Part shown: positions 30,940-42,215 of the stretch, piece by piece
Layout of the letters: the number at the start of each line of letters is the position of its first letter
How positions within the stretch are numbered: position 1 is the first letter of the stretch
Assembly: GCF_964019385.1 (NCBI RefSeq)
Contig: NC_088655.1
Span: 7,939,833 to 8,003,832 of the forward strand
Direction of reading: 5' to 3'
DNA length: 64,000 bases
Source: Sycon ciliatum
Lineage: Eukaryota; Porifera; Calcarea; Leucosolenida; Sycettidae
Program-made: the position numbers and the translations under genes
The notes under the pieces: model-generated
Seen by the model: only the letters and a program-made list of their open reading frames with translations
Told to the model about the DNA's origin: nothing
The model's database searches: none

Positions 30940-31045
30940 AATACTACTCAATCTGCGGACAGAACTGTTTCGTCCTTTGTGGACTCGTCAGCGCAGCACA
31001 GAGGAAATGAGGCCGAACCTGATAGCAATGGAAATAAAAAATTCC
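30940..31045 (-). mobile_element. short hammerhead-bearing element, family B copy 2
   Basis: Minus-strand copy of the element at 14505-14640: ATTTCCATTGCTATCAGGTTC, then CCTCTGTGC and the hammerhead, ending ATTGAGTAG. It is the best-preserved of the three copies in the window. Confidence 0.65.
30953..30996 (-). ncRNA. type I hammerhead ribozyme, family B copy 2
   Basis: Minus strand: helix I CTGCG/CGCAG, core CTGACGA (the fifth base is the variable position 7), helix II GTCC/GGAC with loop ACAAA, GAAA, helix III ACAG/CTGT with a two-base TT loop, cleavage base C in GTC (position 30958). All helices are fully paired and all invariant bases are present. Confidence 0.85.
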
Positions 31046-31931
31046 AATCAGGTCCGAAAGGAAAATACTATATATTTAAATAGTGCAAATCAACGAGATT
31101 GAGAGACGAGCTAGGGCCTGCACAACATACGGTAAGTAGCAGGGCATGCCTAGCATTTGCACAGCTACACTAGAGAGTATTCTTTTGTTTGAAACAATTA
31201 ATGAAGAATTTCGAGGCAAAAATGAAGAGATCGAGAGTGAATAAAGAAGCACGCGCGTCCATGATTCTCACGTTCGGCAAGGCCATCGCAGAGAGGTACA
31301 ACGTCTAGTTGGACTACAGCAACAGCAAGAACAAGATGTTACTGCATGAGAATGTCTGCACGTCTGGTGTTCAGTGATGTACGCTTGAGAATGTACATAT
31401 ACCGCAAGTGAACAGGTTAAAACAAAACAAAGGAAACACAAAGAGAGAATGAGCTAGAGCAAACCATGCGCCGGACAGTTCCTTCCTTCATGAGTCAGAG
31501 TCGATCCAGAGTGCTCAAGGCCGAGGCACGTACGTACCGTGACACCTCTATCTCTGCCAGACGGATCGGTTGAGCACGGTATGGGGACATGGCGATCAGT
31601 GCTCAACAGCAGGCTTATTGCTGCCGAGAGATAGAGCATGCAGGACGACGAACTGGCTGGACAGGGACGATGGTCAGGAGAGACAAGGAGCAGTGGCGTG
31701 ACAGCTGATGAAGAATAGAGCTCACGAGGAGAACAAAACAAGTAGAGCGTAGTGCATGCCGAGCATGACTGGACTGACATTTAGTGTTAACAAAATTTTC
31801 AGACTGACAACGACGACACATGACGATGACGACGATGACGAGACTGTCCCGGAGCTGGGGATGCTTGAACTGCTGGCTAGAGGCGGAGGGTTCTTTCCTA
31901 ATTCTACAGGTGTAGGAACCACAGCTGCCAC

Positions 31932-32073
31932 TATGTTGTGTTTGCTTGGTGCCACGCAGGAGTCCATTGTGGGTCAAGACAAAGACGGATGTATTTACAA
32001 TGAGCATGCATATAATAGATGAGAGAAAGGCAAATACGGAGAGGGACAATACAGCGATAAACACTATACACAA
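31932..32073 (+). repeat. direct repeat, copy 2
   Basis: Partner of 30701-30844. Together they enclose 1.1 kb without a recognisable gene. Confidence 0.6.
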
Positions 32074-34281
32074 CAGTTGACAAGAAAAGAAGAAACATCC
32101 AGATGAGTTAATCGATGGCTGTTCTGGTGAACATTCTCTAGCCAGTATCAAATCAAAGGTTATCAGCTTCTCGGTAATCTTGCCCGGCGATGGTACTACA
32201 GTAGAGAGTGTGACTGTGCGAGCGATGAAAATTCTATTTGTCCAAGCCGTACGGTAGGGCCTGTTCAACAAGCGAGCAGAGATTCCAGGGTGTCAAGGAC
32301 TCCGAGATTTTCCTGGACCGTGATGGAGAGGAATTCTACCAGACTCATGTCAAAGTACAGAATCAGCCATCCATGAAGCCTGTTGCCCCATCGCTCCAGC
32401 TCAGTCTGCCAACTGTACTGTGGAGACTTTTTGTCGTTTTGGATAAGAGATACTGTGAAACTGGAAAGTCCAACGACCAAAACGTTTAACGTTTTTGTAA
32501 TTTTGGCATGATAACGTGCAGATAGTTTACCTGGCTACCCATCTGTATGAGAATCTATACACAGACATCTAGCGATTACGTTTTTTTGAAATAACGAAAA
32601 ATAATTTTTTTCGTCATTAAAACATTAGACTTTGTGACTCGTTAGACTTTCCGGTTTTACAGTAGTTCAGTAGTGCAGCTATTCTGTGTGCAACATGGCT
32701 CAGTACACATAGAATGGAGTTTTGTTTTTCTTCCATTTCTGTTTTTCCCCTCCCATATGCGTGCCTTTTCCAGGAATATTCCTATGCGAAACATATACTT
32801 CCTCCGCGTCATCGAAATTGTCGCAGTTTGACTAGTGACTTGTCACTTGTTACTGACAACTCCATAAGCTAAACCATACAAAAATTAGAACACATGATGA
32901 TAGTCTGAAGTCTAGAGTAACGTTCCAGGGCAGTTAGGCTGAAAGGTTCACATGGGGATGAAGGCATCGTCGTCGCTGACGTAAATTGTGGGTCGCGTCT
33001 CATGTCAATTGCTTTGACTTTCTCCACAGCACAACAGCTGCTAGGCTTGTCGTCTGCTGGCTCTGGATGATTTCTACTTCACCACCAACGCAGTAAGAAT
33101 ACACAAGGTCGTTTGCGAGGTCGTTTGAGTCCCGTCGGCAGAATCACCTCGAGCTTGTAATGTAATGAGCTTTTTTTTAGCCGTGGGATGCCCGTTCAAT
33201 TTAGCTGCGTGGTCACTGCTCATGTAGGTAAGTGTACTATCACGTCGAACGCGCACCCTTTTTCAGCATCACTGGTAGATTCACTCAGTACCTGCACATG
33301 CATCACTAGCTCTACACTACTGTGTACACGAAGAGTCTATACGGCCCTTGCAGGTACAGTACTGACTGTCTCAGCATTCCTTGCATGCATTAGTTTGCTG
33401 ATCCCCCTCGATGTTTCTACAAGCGCTGCTGCTTGTTCCACGAAGTCATTCTCACCCCAGCTCAGGTAAAACAATGATCAGTTTTGAGTGAATCGCTATA
33501 CTAGTAAGAACGATAAATATGCAGATTGCAATGCCTGACTGATCTCAGCGAGTCGAAAGTACTATCGCAGGAACATCAGCGAAGACATGGCGTCTAGTTC
33601 AAAATTTTCAGTTTCCAGCAACAGAAAATGGAACTTTGCTGTCACCCTATACTGATGACTATCGTCTATGTCCGATTCCTTAACTGTGGTACAACTGCAG
33701 GTGATTATATACCCCGTTTTATTTCAAAAGTCAAACTGCGACAATTTCGATGACGCTTAGGAGGTAATTAACTTGATGTGACTTTTTTCTCATTTTTTTC
33801 TAAAACAAAGCCAAGTTCGCGTACATTTTCGCAATTAACGCATCCAGTTCAGAAGACATTTCACATGAGGTATCAAGCGTTTTTCTTCCCTTTCTCTCCA
33901 GGATTATACAGGGAATGGCTGAAATGAAAATACTACAACATACTTCAAGTATAGCGAAAATGTCCTGAGATACAACTCTCTTGACAGGGTTGAGTTCTCA
34001 GAAGCAGATATAATATACCAACAACAGCATAGTGAAGAAATGATGTAGCATTATTCACACATCGACGAGGAATAGCATCAAACAATAGACCGATCCCCTT
34101 ATTATACTGGGTTCGAGCACGGGGGCAACCTCACTCGCGATCGAGCTAGTTTTTGAACGTGACAGCATCTTTGACAGTGTGTTTCAGGTTCGTTTTGGAA
34201 TGTCTTCTGCTTAGTTCAAGTGGTTTGCGATGGCTTCGAGCGGTGCTGAACCTCCTGCTGGTAGGAGCAGAGTCTCCGAGA

Positions 34282-34362
34282 GAGACATGGACTGTGATGC
34301 AGCTGCAGGATTTTTTCAAGGCGCGGGAGGGAACGATCTCGGGCCACAAACAGGAGTTACTC
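34282..34362 (+). pseudogene. SAP-like domain exon in the TIR element
   Basis: One frame reads WTVMQLQDFFKAREGTISGH followed by KQELLQR, and ends at a splice donor GTGAGT. The pattern (hydrophobic helix, GTISGHKQELL) fits a SAP DNA-binding motif. The ATG-initiated frame (34230) differs by one base, so a frameshift lies near 34285-34290. No further exon is certain. Confidence 0.45.
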
Positions 34363-36098
34363 CAGAGGTGAGTTTTTTTGTTGTTGAAATATTCGAATCG
34401 CGAATCGTGTTGTGAGATTTATTTTGTGCCTAGGCTACAGCGGACCGTATTTCTTTCTCCTTGAGATCGGTGCTGAAGATAATAGTAACCTTTTTCTGGT
34501 CTGCCTTTTCCTCTCCAGAGCCATCTTCACCAAGCCGCGATCGCGATCAGCAGCCCTGAAGTGGAAAAATCGATTTTCCAACGATCTGGTTGGACATCAG
34601 CCACTAAAGTACTTCTGATTTGCATGTAGTGACAACAGCAGCCATCCTTGGACACCTTGCAAAACAGGAAAAGCCACTGGTGGAAGCGACTGCTATGAGG
34701 TGACGATAGCAGTGGTGATCGCTGTTTTGTCCAGTCGAAGGGCTAGCCAACCCAGAGGAAGCATTGAAAAAAGACGATTAGCAGTGCGTGGTATTTGTTG
34801 AGCGTGAAGAGCTAGAGGAGGACAGTGCAAACACATGGACGGAGTGGATGGTGTTTGAAGAACAGTGTGCTGTGTGCCGGCTGGTGGTGATGGTGGTTTT
34901 TGTCAGCATGTATTCGTGCTGCTTCTTGCGCTGGAACACTTCTCGCCCCGGAATGCAGATTGCGTGCTCCCTGGCCCTCAGTCGGCAATGGGGCATTTGT
35001 TCCAGGAACATTACCCCGGAGCCAGTGATGAGTCGTACCTTTGAAAAGTCGAAGCTTGCTGTTAATCGCAAGCGTTGCGCAGTGGATTGCTCCCTCTTCG
35101 AAGCACGAGGGTCAAAGCTTGCCGCCGTCTGCAGCAAAGTGTGTGTGCGGTTCTTTCGAACCTATGAATATACCCCCCCCCCCCCTCTCTCTCTCTCTTA
35201 GGAAGACTGCATGTTGAGAGTGAACTATTTTCTAGTATATTTAATGTGAGACGGGCTGTTTACGCCCAAGATGAAGATACAGTTTTTTTTCTGTTTCTAT
35301 ACCTTCCTAATAAAATACATTGTGACAGAGCTTTCAGTCATACTCCGCTGTACTACATCCTCAACCCGCCACCACCATGCGCTCTAGGCCGAACTAATGC
35401 ACGAAGCATAAACACACCAGCACAGCAAGGACACTTCCGTTGACAGATATTGTTTACACCTCTAGACAACTGTTTCGTTTCTTCGAGCTCATCGTTAGAG
35501 GAGGATAGTAGCAGGATATTAATGATGATAATAATATAAGATGATAGACGGTTCACGGTCCGATATTGATGACTGGAGATCTAAGAAAGCAATGACAGTG
35601 ATTGCGAAATGGATAATATTATCATGATTATATGCCAGTCTGGTAATGCGTTGTACTGGTGGACAGTATTGAAATCATCACTGCATTCGATGCAAATATT
35701 GGTATACCTTGGTTTCAGTATTGGAAAAAATGAGTAAGAGAACCTGGTTGATTTGGTTGCATCTGCGACTAGCTACTGGGTGTTGTGATCAGCAATGTTA
35801 CCATGGGAGAAAATACGAGCGCAAGGATCTGTTGGGTCTTGTTGTGCTGTGCCGGTGCGAGAACCCTAAGTGCATGGCAAAATAGAACTGTTTCATCCAC
35901 AATGCAGAATGTCTTGCGGTACATGGTATTGATGACTGAACATCTCGCCCAAACGGAGGAACAAGACATCTTTCCAGCTCAGCTAGCTATATACCGTGAA
36001 ACGGATGATTAACTTGTGCCACGCATGCCAGCTTCTGTTCCATTCGGCCCAGGCTTAGACAAATCAATGCCAATAGCAGCTGATCCTCCATTACATGC

Positions 36099-36419
36099 TC
36101 ATTGGCGATTTACGGCCACCTCCAACTGTATCCGCCGTCCCTCAGCTTCAGTCTTCGCAGATCCGGCGCGGCGCAGTACATTTTCTCGGCTAGGCTCAAA
36201 GAAGTCCCACAGAGCGGTCCAAACACCTGAAGGCAAACCAGTCAGAAACTGGAGCTGCTCAGAGTCTTTCTTTATGTTACTGTACGTAAGCTGTTTTTCG
36301 GCTTTCTTCACCCCAGTCCTCACATCGTCCAACTGCTCCACGAGACTCTGTACACGAGCTCTACTTGCTGCCAGCTCCTGATGCAGATGCTGCACTTCCA
36401 TTACAGGACCAAACTGCAC
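36099..36419 (-). pseudogene. possible transposase N-terminal fragment
   Basis: A 106-codon minus-strand frame has a coiled-coil (MEVQHLHQELAASRARVQSL), then LQFLTGLPSGVWTALWDFFE. The latter resembles the xxFYTGFPxxxxFxALFxFL segment that precedes the helix-turn-helix in DDE_4-type transposases. Nothing recognisable follows downstream. The assignment is tentative. Confidence 0.4.
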
Positions 36420-37111
36420 TAAGCCAGGTTCCTTTCCAACTCAAAGTACCGTTGCCTCTCAGCAAAATACTGGTTTGGGAGCATGGGGAGCTCGTGATGC
36501 AGACGCTGCACTTCCATGACCGAACTGCACTAGGCTCAGCTAATACTGTTTTGCGAGCATGGGGAGCAGGGCGTCCAGACTCCTCTCTCTTGCGAAAAGC
36601 AAACCTGGTACCGTAGGACAGCTGTTCGGGTTCCTGGACTCATCCTGCCCTTGTAGAGCTGGGCAAAACGATTTCGATTTCGGGATCGAAATGATCGCTG
36701 CAACTATTCAGAGTGACCCTAAAACTACGTCCTTCCTCACGGGGCATAGCCTGGATCCGCTTGCTCCAGGCCGCTGTGGCTCCACACGAGGAAAGGAGTG
36801 AAATGACTTGTTTGCATCGTCCTCCTGTTCTGACAGTGAGGAACGCAGCAATGATCCTGAGAAGGCATCCTGAAGTCGTAAAAAGGAAGACGTCTAAACA
36901 AAAACAAAACAGCTCAAATCAAAAGTCCTTGTGACATTTTTTGTAGACAGGCTTGCACTGCATGTAGATTTCGCGTGCCCTGCACTTCGCATGCGAAAAG
37001 TCACGCACAGCCGAGGTGAGGTTGGTCGCGTGTGTGCAGCAGGATCCCACGCGACTGCGGAGTTGCCCCCTTGCTCGAACCCAGACAATAATAAGGGGAT
37101 CGGTCTATTGT

Positions 37112-39000
37112 ACAGACAACACATTTTCTTTCTGGAAACAAAGCTCAGGATAAAACTTAAGTTTGCACAACGCTACTAACACAGCCAAATGCAATGGACC
37201 TCTACCACGTGACAGTACTGAGAAAACGTCATTACAGTACAACTCCCGACAATTAGCATGCGTGGACAGATGGCTTTTGATAGATGAAGTACCACTCTGG
37301 GCTCCTTTCTTTGTTGTCCCCTCCCGTGTCCATCTCTCCTCTACGTGACATCACAGTACCCATCTCATGGCCTGGTGACACTCATTGTCCCTTCAGCTGC
37401 ATCTCCTCCAGTATTATTCTTCATGGAGCTTCTCACTCTAGCTTCTCTAGTCTCAAAGTTCTGGTTTCATTACGCGGTCTTCCACGTTGTCTAAAATCCA
37501 CTGTTGTTATCACTTCTATTGTCATTGTAAGTCGGTCCTTTCCAGTACGTCTTCACACTTGGCTTAGTGTTGGAACGTTCTCCATTTTTTAGTGTTTGTC
37601 TTCGTTTAACATGTGGGCCTCAACCAGCGAAAACAGCCCTTAGGGTCAACATTTTCAAAATTCCTTTTTGGTTAGAAATTTGTTGAACCATATCTACTGA
37701 AGGACCTCAGCCAAGAAAAAGTTCAATATTCCGATTCAAAACGGGTGTGTACACCAATATACAATATGTACTCCAAATTAATTGGTGCAATGTATGTATA
37801 CGATGTATGTGTACAATGAATATTCAGCATTCGAAGGTGAGTGGGCAGCTTGAATACTTTTGAAATAGTGCAGTAAGCAGCTATAATGACAAAGAATAGC
37901 TGATGAGTGCGGAGAAATGGTCGACATATTCGCAGCTGCATCCTGCGTGGAGGCGTTCCGCAATCTCGTCTTCCATGTCTTCCTCCGCAGCTGAAGACAC
38001 GACGTCGCTGCCGTCACTAGCCCCAAACTCAGAATTTATCTCAGGTGACGACTCCTCATCTTCCGACTCTGACGAGTCATCGGCCACCTTGAGCCGCATC
38101 GCAGCAGGAGATGACGGCTGCGATTCCGCCTCGCTGTCGACATGCGGATGTCGGAACCAAAGAACGTCTCATCCTTATTCTGAACTTCAGCGGCTACTTC
38201 TGCATCCACTCCCGGATCCCCACCAGGCTCGAGCTAGCTGTAGACAATGACTGCCGTGTGTGCGCTGCGAACAGCTCTGGCGTCCGCATCCATCGCAGCA
38301 AGATCAAGGAACACTGGAGTCACCACTCGACACCACTTCAACTAACTAATTACTTCAAAATAAATTAGTTCAAGCAAGGAGTTCAAGAAGTCGTCGCGCT
38401 GTTCGCATCGCGATCAAAACAATCGTTGAACGTCACAAATCGACCTTTTCTCGAAAAAATTACGAAATCTCTAAGGGTCGTTTTCGCTGATTGCGGCTCA
38501 TGTATATTACTCCGTATGTCGTAATTGGACACTGCTCGATTTTTCTTACCTTGTGCGTTTCACTATTTGTAACGTGGCTCCTCTGCTTCAGTTTCCGTTC
38601 TATCTCTCTGGCAGGGGCAGCCACCACCTGTCTGGCGGGTGCCAGCATCCTCCGGCAGTTGCGCTGGGTCTCTACGATACATTCTTGTTCTTCGATAATT
38701 AGAAATCTGCCTTTCAAGTTCTTCGCTGTTTGAATTAATATTTATTTGTGCTGTTTCTTGCGGCACTCGCTTTTGTGTAGATTTGACCTTTTTGCATGTC
38801 CGCGTGAGTACAGATTACACCATGCATTATTTTCTGTCACATGTTTTGCTTTGCGCATGTCGCTCAAGATGTTTGAACTGCGCCCGCTGGCCGATTTTCT
38901 TTGCTTGCTGTTTTCTTTGCCAATCAAGCGTGGGGACGATACGGTGTCGTCCTCCTTGGCTGTGTGTCCGGTACGGGGCCGGGTACGTCCGTCCCCAGCT
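37112..39000. other. no confident gene; acidic minus-strand frame
   Basis: A minus-strand frame (37881-38099) encodes a very acidic stretch (ADDSSESEDEESSPEINSEF) followed by AERLHAGCSCEYVDHF. It has coding character and could be a first exon of a transposon or host gene, but I cannot assign it. A short minus frame at 38460-38766 is unassigned too. Confidence 0.3.
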
Positions 39001-39141
39001 CTCCGCTCTTTGTTCTTTTTGAGTTAGATTCTTCAATGGTGTTTTGAGAACATATTTGGTAATACAGTCTTCTAAATAGATCGATGCCTCCAATGGTTGT
39101 GTCTAATGTCAGTGTGCGTTTGCGAGGGAACCGGTGAAACA
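39001..39141 (+). repeat. right end of BEL/Pao element 2 5' LTR
   Basis: The bases up to GTGAAACA precede a primer site as in element 1, and a shared TAATACAGTCTTCTAAA motif (39062) also occurs near the end of element 1's 5' LTR. I could not locate the LTR's left end, and no matching 3' LTR is seen after 49727, so the start is a guess. Confidence 0.4.
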
Positions 39142-39143
39142 TT

Positions 39144-39161
39144 TGGTCCTTCGAGCTGGAT
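39144..39161 (+). promoter_or_regulatory. primer-binding-site-like sequence, BEL/Pao 2
   Basis: TGGTCCTTCGAGCTGGAT, starting with the TGG that pairs with a tRNA CCA end. Intact compared with element 1. Confidence 0.6.
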
Positions 39162-39263
39162 CCGACAAGTTTCGACTGGTAGTGTCAGCGGTGGTAATGG
39201 CGTTTCCGCCACCACCAGAGTTTGTGACTCGTAGTTTTAACGCCACGCCATTATGGTACGAGC

Positions 39264-40272
39264 GTGTGTGAAACTCCTGTTGATGAACTTGAGGACCGCT
39301 GGAAAGAATTGATTCGTCGCAGAACAAACCTTCGTAGACGCCGCACGCGGATAAGTAACCGCTTCCGAACACTGATTGCTTGCTCGTCGCCGTCTCGCCG
39401 ATATTTGCAGCCTGATGTCCGTGAATTGGAAATTGTACGGTCAGAACTGAATTCGGTTTTAGAAATTATGCGCAGCATGTTGGAATCCCAAGGGAGTAAA
39501 CAACTGCTGAATGAGTTGGACGAGTGGGAGGCGAAGTTTGATAAGGAGAGTGCTGGTGTGATGGCTGCGATTTTGGATTCGCCTGTTGAGTCTGTTTCTG
39601 GCCAAGTGGCATCAGGCCAACAATCAGTAGTCGCAGAACAGGTTACCCCTGTGCCACCGTTAACACCACCGCACATGCGGTCTGTGCCACCGATCCCAGC
39701 ACCACACACACAGCCAACACCACCACCGAAGCAACGGAGTCTGAGCAGCAGAGCAACGTCAGTTGGCTATAGTGCTCCAATGAGTAGACTTTCTGAGTGG
39801 TCTCCTCATCCGGAACCTGGTGTGGAGCCCCATGTGCATGATTGGCTTGTCAGTATGCAACGCCCGCATGGGGTCAGTGGTTTACACCACTTGAAGCCGC
39901 TGGAGCTGCCCAAGTTCAGCGGAAACGCGCAACAGTTTGTGCGGTGGAGTCAATCATTCTAGCGGCTGGTGGGATGAGGATCGCTACGTATCCGACGATT
40001 ATAAGCTGGCTAGGCTAAAGGAGGCGCTCCAAGGAAGCTCGGCTGAGGACATTGTGGCCCAGATGTTTGATGGACCAGGCGCATACGCTGCTGCTTGGGC
40101 AGAACTTGACCAATGGTATGGGGGAGAAAACCACCACCTGGCACTACAGGAGAAGGCAACCCTGAACCATCCCAGAATCGCAGACCGTGATTCAGAAGCC
40201 CTGCGGAAATTTGCTGTCAAGCTCAGAAATGTGTTCATGAACCTGGACTTGGCTGGAGGGAGCTATTCCTAA
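39264..40272 (+). pseudogene. BEL/Pao element 2: gag
   Basis: The first frame (39264-39962, probably open from slightly upstream) has a basic N-terminus (RRRTNLRRRRTRISNRF), a coiled coil, a Pro-rich stretch, and the gag core LKPLELPKFSGNAQQFVRW. A stop and frame change near 39960 lead to 39980-40272 with DDYKLARLKEALQ and MFDGPGAYAAAWAELDQWYG. The layout parallels element 1 but the sequences are distinct, so these are different BEL/Pao families or old relatives. Confidence 0.75.
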
Positions 40273-40401
40273 GTGCGCTGGAGAAGCTACCCAGAAGTGT
40301 AGTTATACGATTTTACGAACCACATCCAGACAGCAAATGCAAAGCAACCACATTGTCGTTCTGACTGGTAAAACGGGTCCAGAACGCGAGCCGATGACAT
40401 C

Positions 40402-41079
40402 TTGGCGACAGTCGGCACAGAGAAGTTGAACAAGACACCTCCAACGGTCCCGCCAAAACCTAGGTCATCTGCTGTGTATGCTGTGGAGCTCCGTACTCAG
40501 CAGTGTGCCAAGTTCAGCAAGAGCCATGCCACAGCAGAGTTTTCGGAATTCAGGGCGCTGACAACCAAGCGCTGCTGGGACCTGGTCAAGCGTGCAAAGC
40601 TGTGTAGCTGTTGTTTGGAGCATGGACACTGGTCGCGTGAGTGCCAGAAGCTGGAACGTTCCCACTGTGGAGAGAGGCACCACTAACTTCTGCACTACAG
40701 CAAGTCAGTGCAGCCACAACAAGCTGCAGCGCAGAATCCCGCTACGATGCGGTCAGCAGCTCCGGCACCTGGGCAGGAAAGTTCTCACCATGCTAGTGTC
40801 AGCGTGCCGCAGACTACCGCTTTCACTACCGTGCCAGTGAAGATTATAGGCCCAACTGGCAAGTCGGCAATCTGTACGGCCATGCTGGACTCAGGCTCGA
40901 CTGCAAGCTTCATACGGGAGGATGTAGCCCGTGAGTTGGACATGGCAGGTGAAGTTCACATGTTGAACACATCCACGACTGGTGCGCAGCAGACCTCCAG
41001 CTATCGGGAACTGGTCAAGGTGCAGATGGAATCCATTGATGGAACAGTGTCAAACCCGCTCAAGGCATGCGTATTATGA
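40402..41079 (+). pseudogene. BEL/Pao element 2: zinc knuckles and protease
   Basis: 40402-40686 encodes a CxxC/H-type knuckle region (CCLEHGHWSRECQ). After a stop and frame change, 40708-41079 gives TVPVKIIGPTGKSAICTAML followed by DSGSTASFI, the aspartic protease active site with the DSGS intact. The protease would process the polyprotein. Confidence 0.75.
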
Positions 41080-41806
41080 TCATGTGACCAAGAAGACACA
41101 GGTCGTCGACTGGAGCCGGTACACATCCAGCTATGAACATCTGAAGTTCATATACTTTCCCGAAATCTCCAGCACCACGGTCGACCTCCTGATTGGTCTA
41201 GAAGTCATTGATGCCCACGCATCACTCGCGGAGTACAGAAGCAGCAGCGGTCGACCAATTGCCCGCAAGACGCCACTGGGATGAGTGTGTATGGGCCCAA
41301 CGCCCAGTGCACCCAGTGATGACGAGTGGTCCGTCAACTATGTGCATGCTTTATACGGCGAATGCAGCATAGACAGCCTGGTCCAGAATTTCTGGAATCT
41401 GGAGGCAGTCGGTATGAAGCACGAAGGCACCTACATCACCTCTGCAGAGAAGCTGGCTGAGGAGATCTTTCAGAAATCCATCAGCTTCCATGATCAGTGA
41501 GTCACCATTGCAGTCCCATGGATCCACAGCAACGACGAGCCTGGTGTCACCGCTAATCGCGCCATGGCAGACCATCGCCTGTGCATGCTAGGGAAATCAC
41601 TGGACAAGCGTCCGGAGCTGAAGGCAGCATACGGCAAAGTCATATGTAGCCACATTGACAAAAGCTATGTGCGCGCAGTGTCGGCAGCAGAGGTTGAGGC
41701 AGATGGCGACGACCAGTGGTTCCTGCCGCATTTCGCCCTTGTACGAGATGACAAGGCCACCACGAAGGTACGTGTCATCTTTGATGCTGCTGCCAAGTAT
41801 GACGGT
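41080..41806 (+). pseudogene. BEL/Pao element 2: pre-RT and RT start
   Basis: Frames 41082-41284, 41285-41500 and 41564-41866 read DLLIGLEVIDAHA, ARKTPLG, FWNLEAVGMK, HRLCMLGKSLDKRPEL and KVRVIFDAAAKYDG, consecutive landmarks of BEL/Pao Pol. The coding text is interrupted after KYDG by the Gypsy insertion and resumes at 46870. Confidence 0.78.
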
Positions 41807-42193
41807 TGTAGTGGAACCCACGTTCGACCAGCCAGCACTAACGCAACACTTCGGATTAGGGAATGAATTATTTACAAGAGAATTGGAAGAGACATAGAAC
41901 CAGACTGAAGCACACGGAACTAAAGGATCAACTCAACTACTGAAGTACAGAGAGACGAGCATGCAATCTGAGAAAGAAGTGCAGCTACACAGCTGACAAA
42001 AAAACTAAGAAAAACTGAAAGGCGACATGACGTATATGCAGCGCAGCTAAGCACGTGGCTAGACACATGCACAGCATGAGAGGTGTACACATAAAGCAGA
42101 GGCGCGCGCATGGGTGAGTGTGTACACAGCATGCATAGCAACATACATTGTGACACAAGAGTCATAAGGCACCTAATATAGCAGTTCATAACA
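41807..42193 (-). repeat. Gypsy element 2, 3' LTR
   Basis: 387 bp, TGTAGTGG ... TTCATAACA on the plus strand (TGTTATGAAC ... CTACA on the element strand). It differs from the other LTR at three positions that I can see (one indel, two substitutions). Flanks CGGT and CGGC suggest a 4-bp target duplication. Confidence 0.92.
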
Positions 42194-42205
42194 TCACTCC
42201 CCTAG
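42194..42205 (-). promoter_or_regulatory. polypurine tract, Gypsy 2
   Basis: On the element strand TAGGGGAGTGA lies directly before the 3' LTR, the expected plus-strand primer site. Confidence 0.6.
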
Positions 42206-42215
42206 GTGCCATTGA

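Larger units (their letters stand above)
30396..34081. other. no gene recognised; scattered repeats
   Basis: Apart from the repeat pair and hammerhead listed separately, I see only unsupported short frames. AT content rises around 32500-32650 and 33480-34080. It may be intron of the minus-strand gene if the 55-kb ankyrin exon belongs to it. Confidence 0.4.
34082..37111. mobile_element. DNA transposon with about 50-bp TIRs, possibly ISL2EU-type
   Basis: ACAATAGACCGATCCCCTT at 34082 is repeated inverted, ending at 37111. The similarity continues through CTGGGTTCGAGCA and GGGGGCAAC to about 50 bp. The 3.03-kb interior holds a SAP-like exon on the plus strand near the left end and a possible transposase N-terminus on the minus strand toward the right end. 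A converging pair, one a SAP-containing YqaJ-type nuclease gene and one a DDE transposase, is the known layout of ISL2EU elements. That family name is inference; no DDE domain or YqaJ core is visible, so this is a defective copy. Confidence 0.6.

Noticed and set aside
37901..37922. CTGATGAGTGCGGAGAAA as a hammerhead core
   Set aside because: No helix II can form between the two core parts and no helix III follows.
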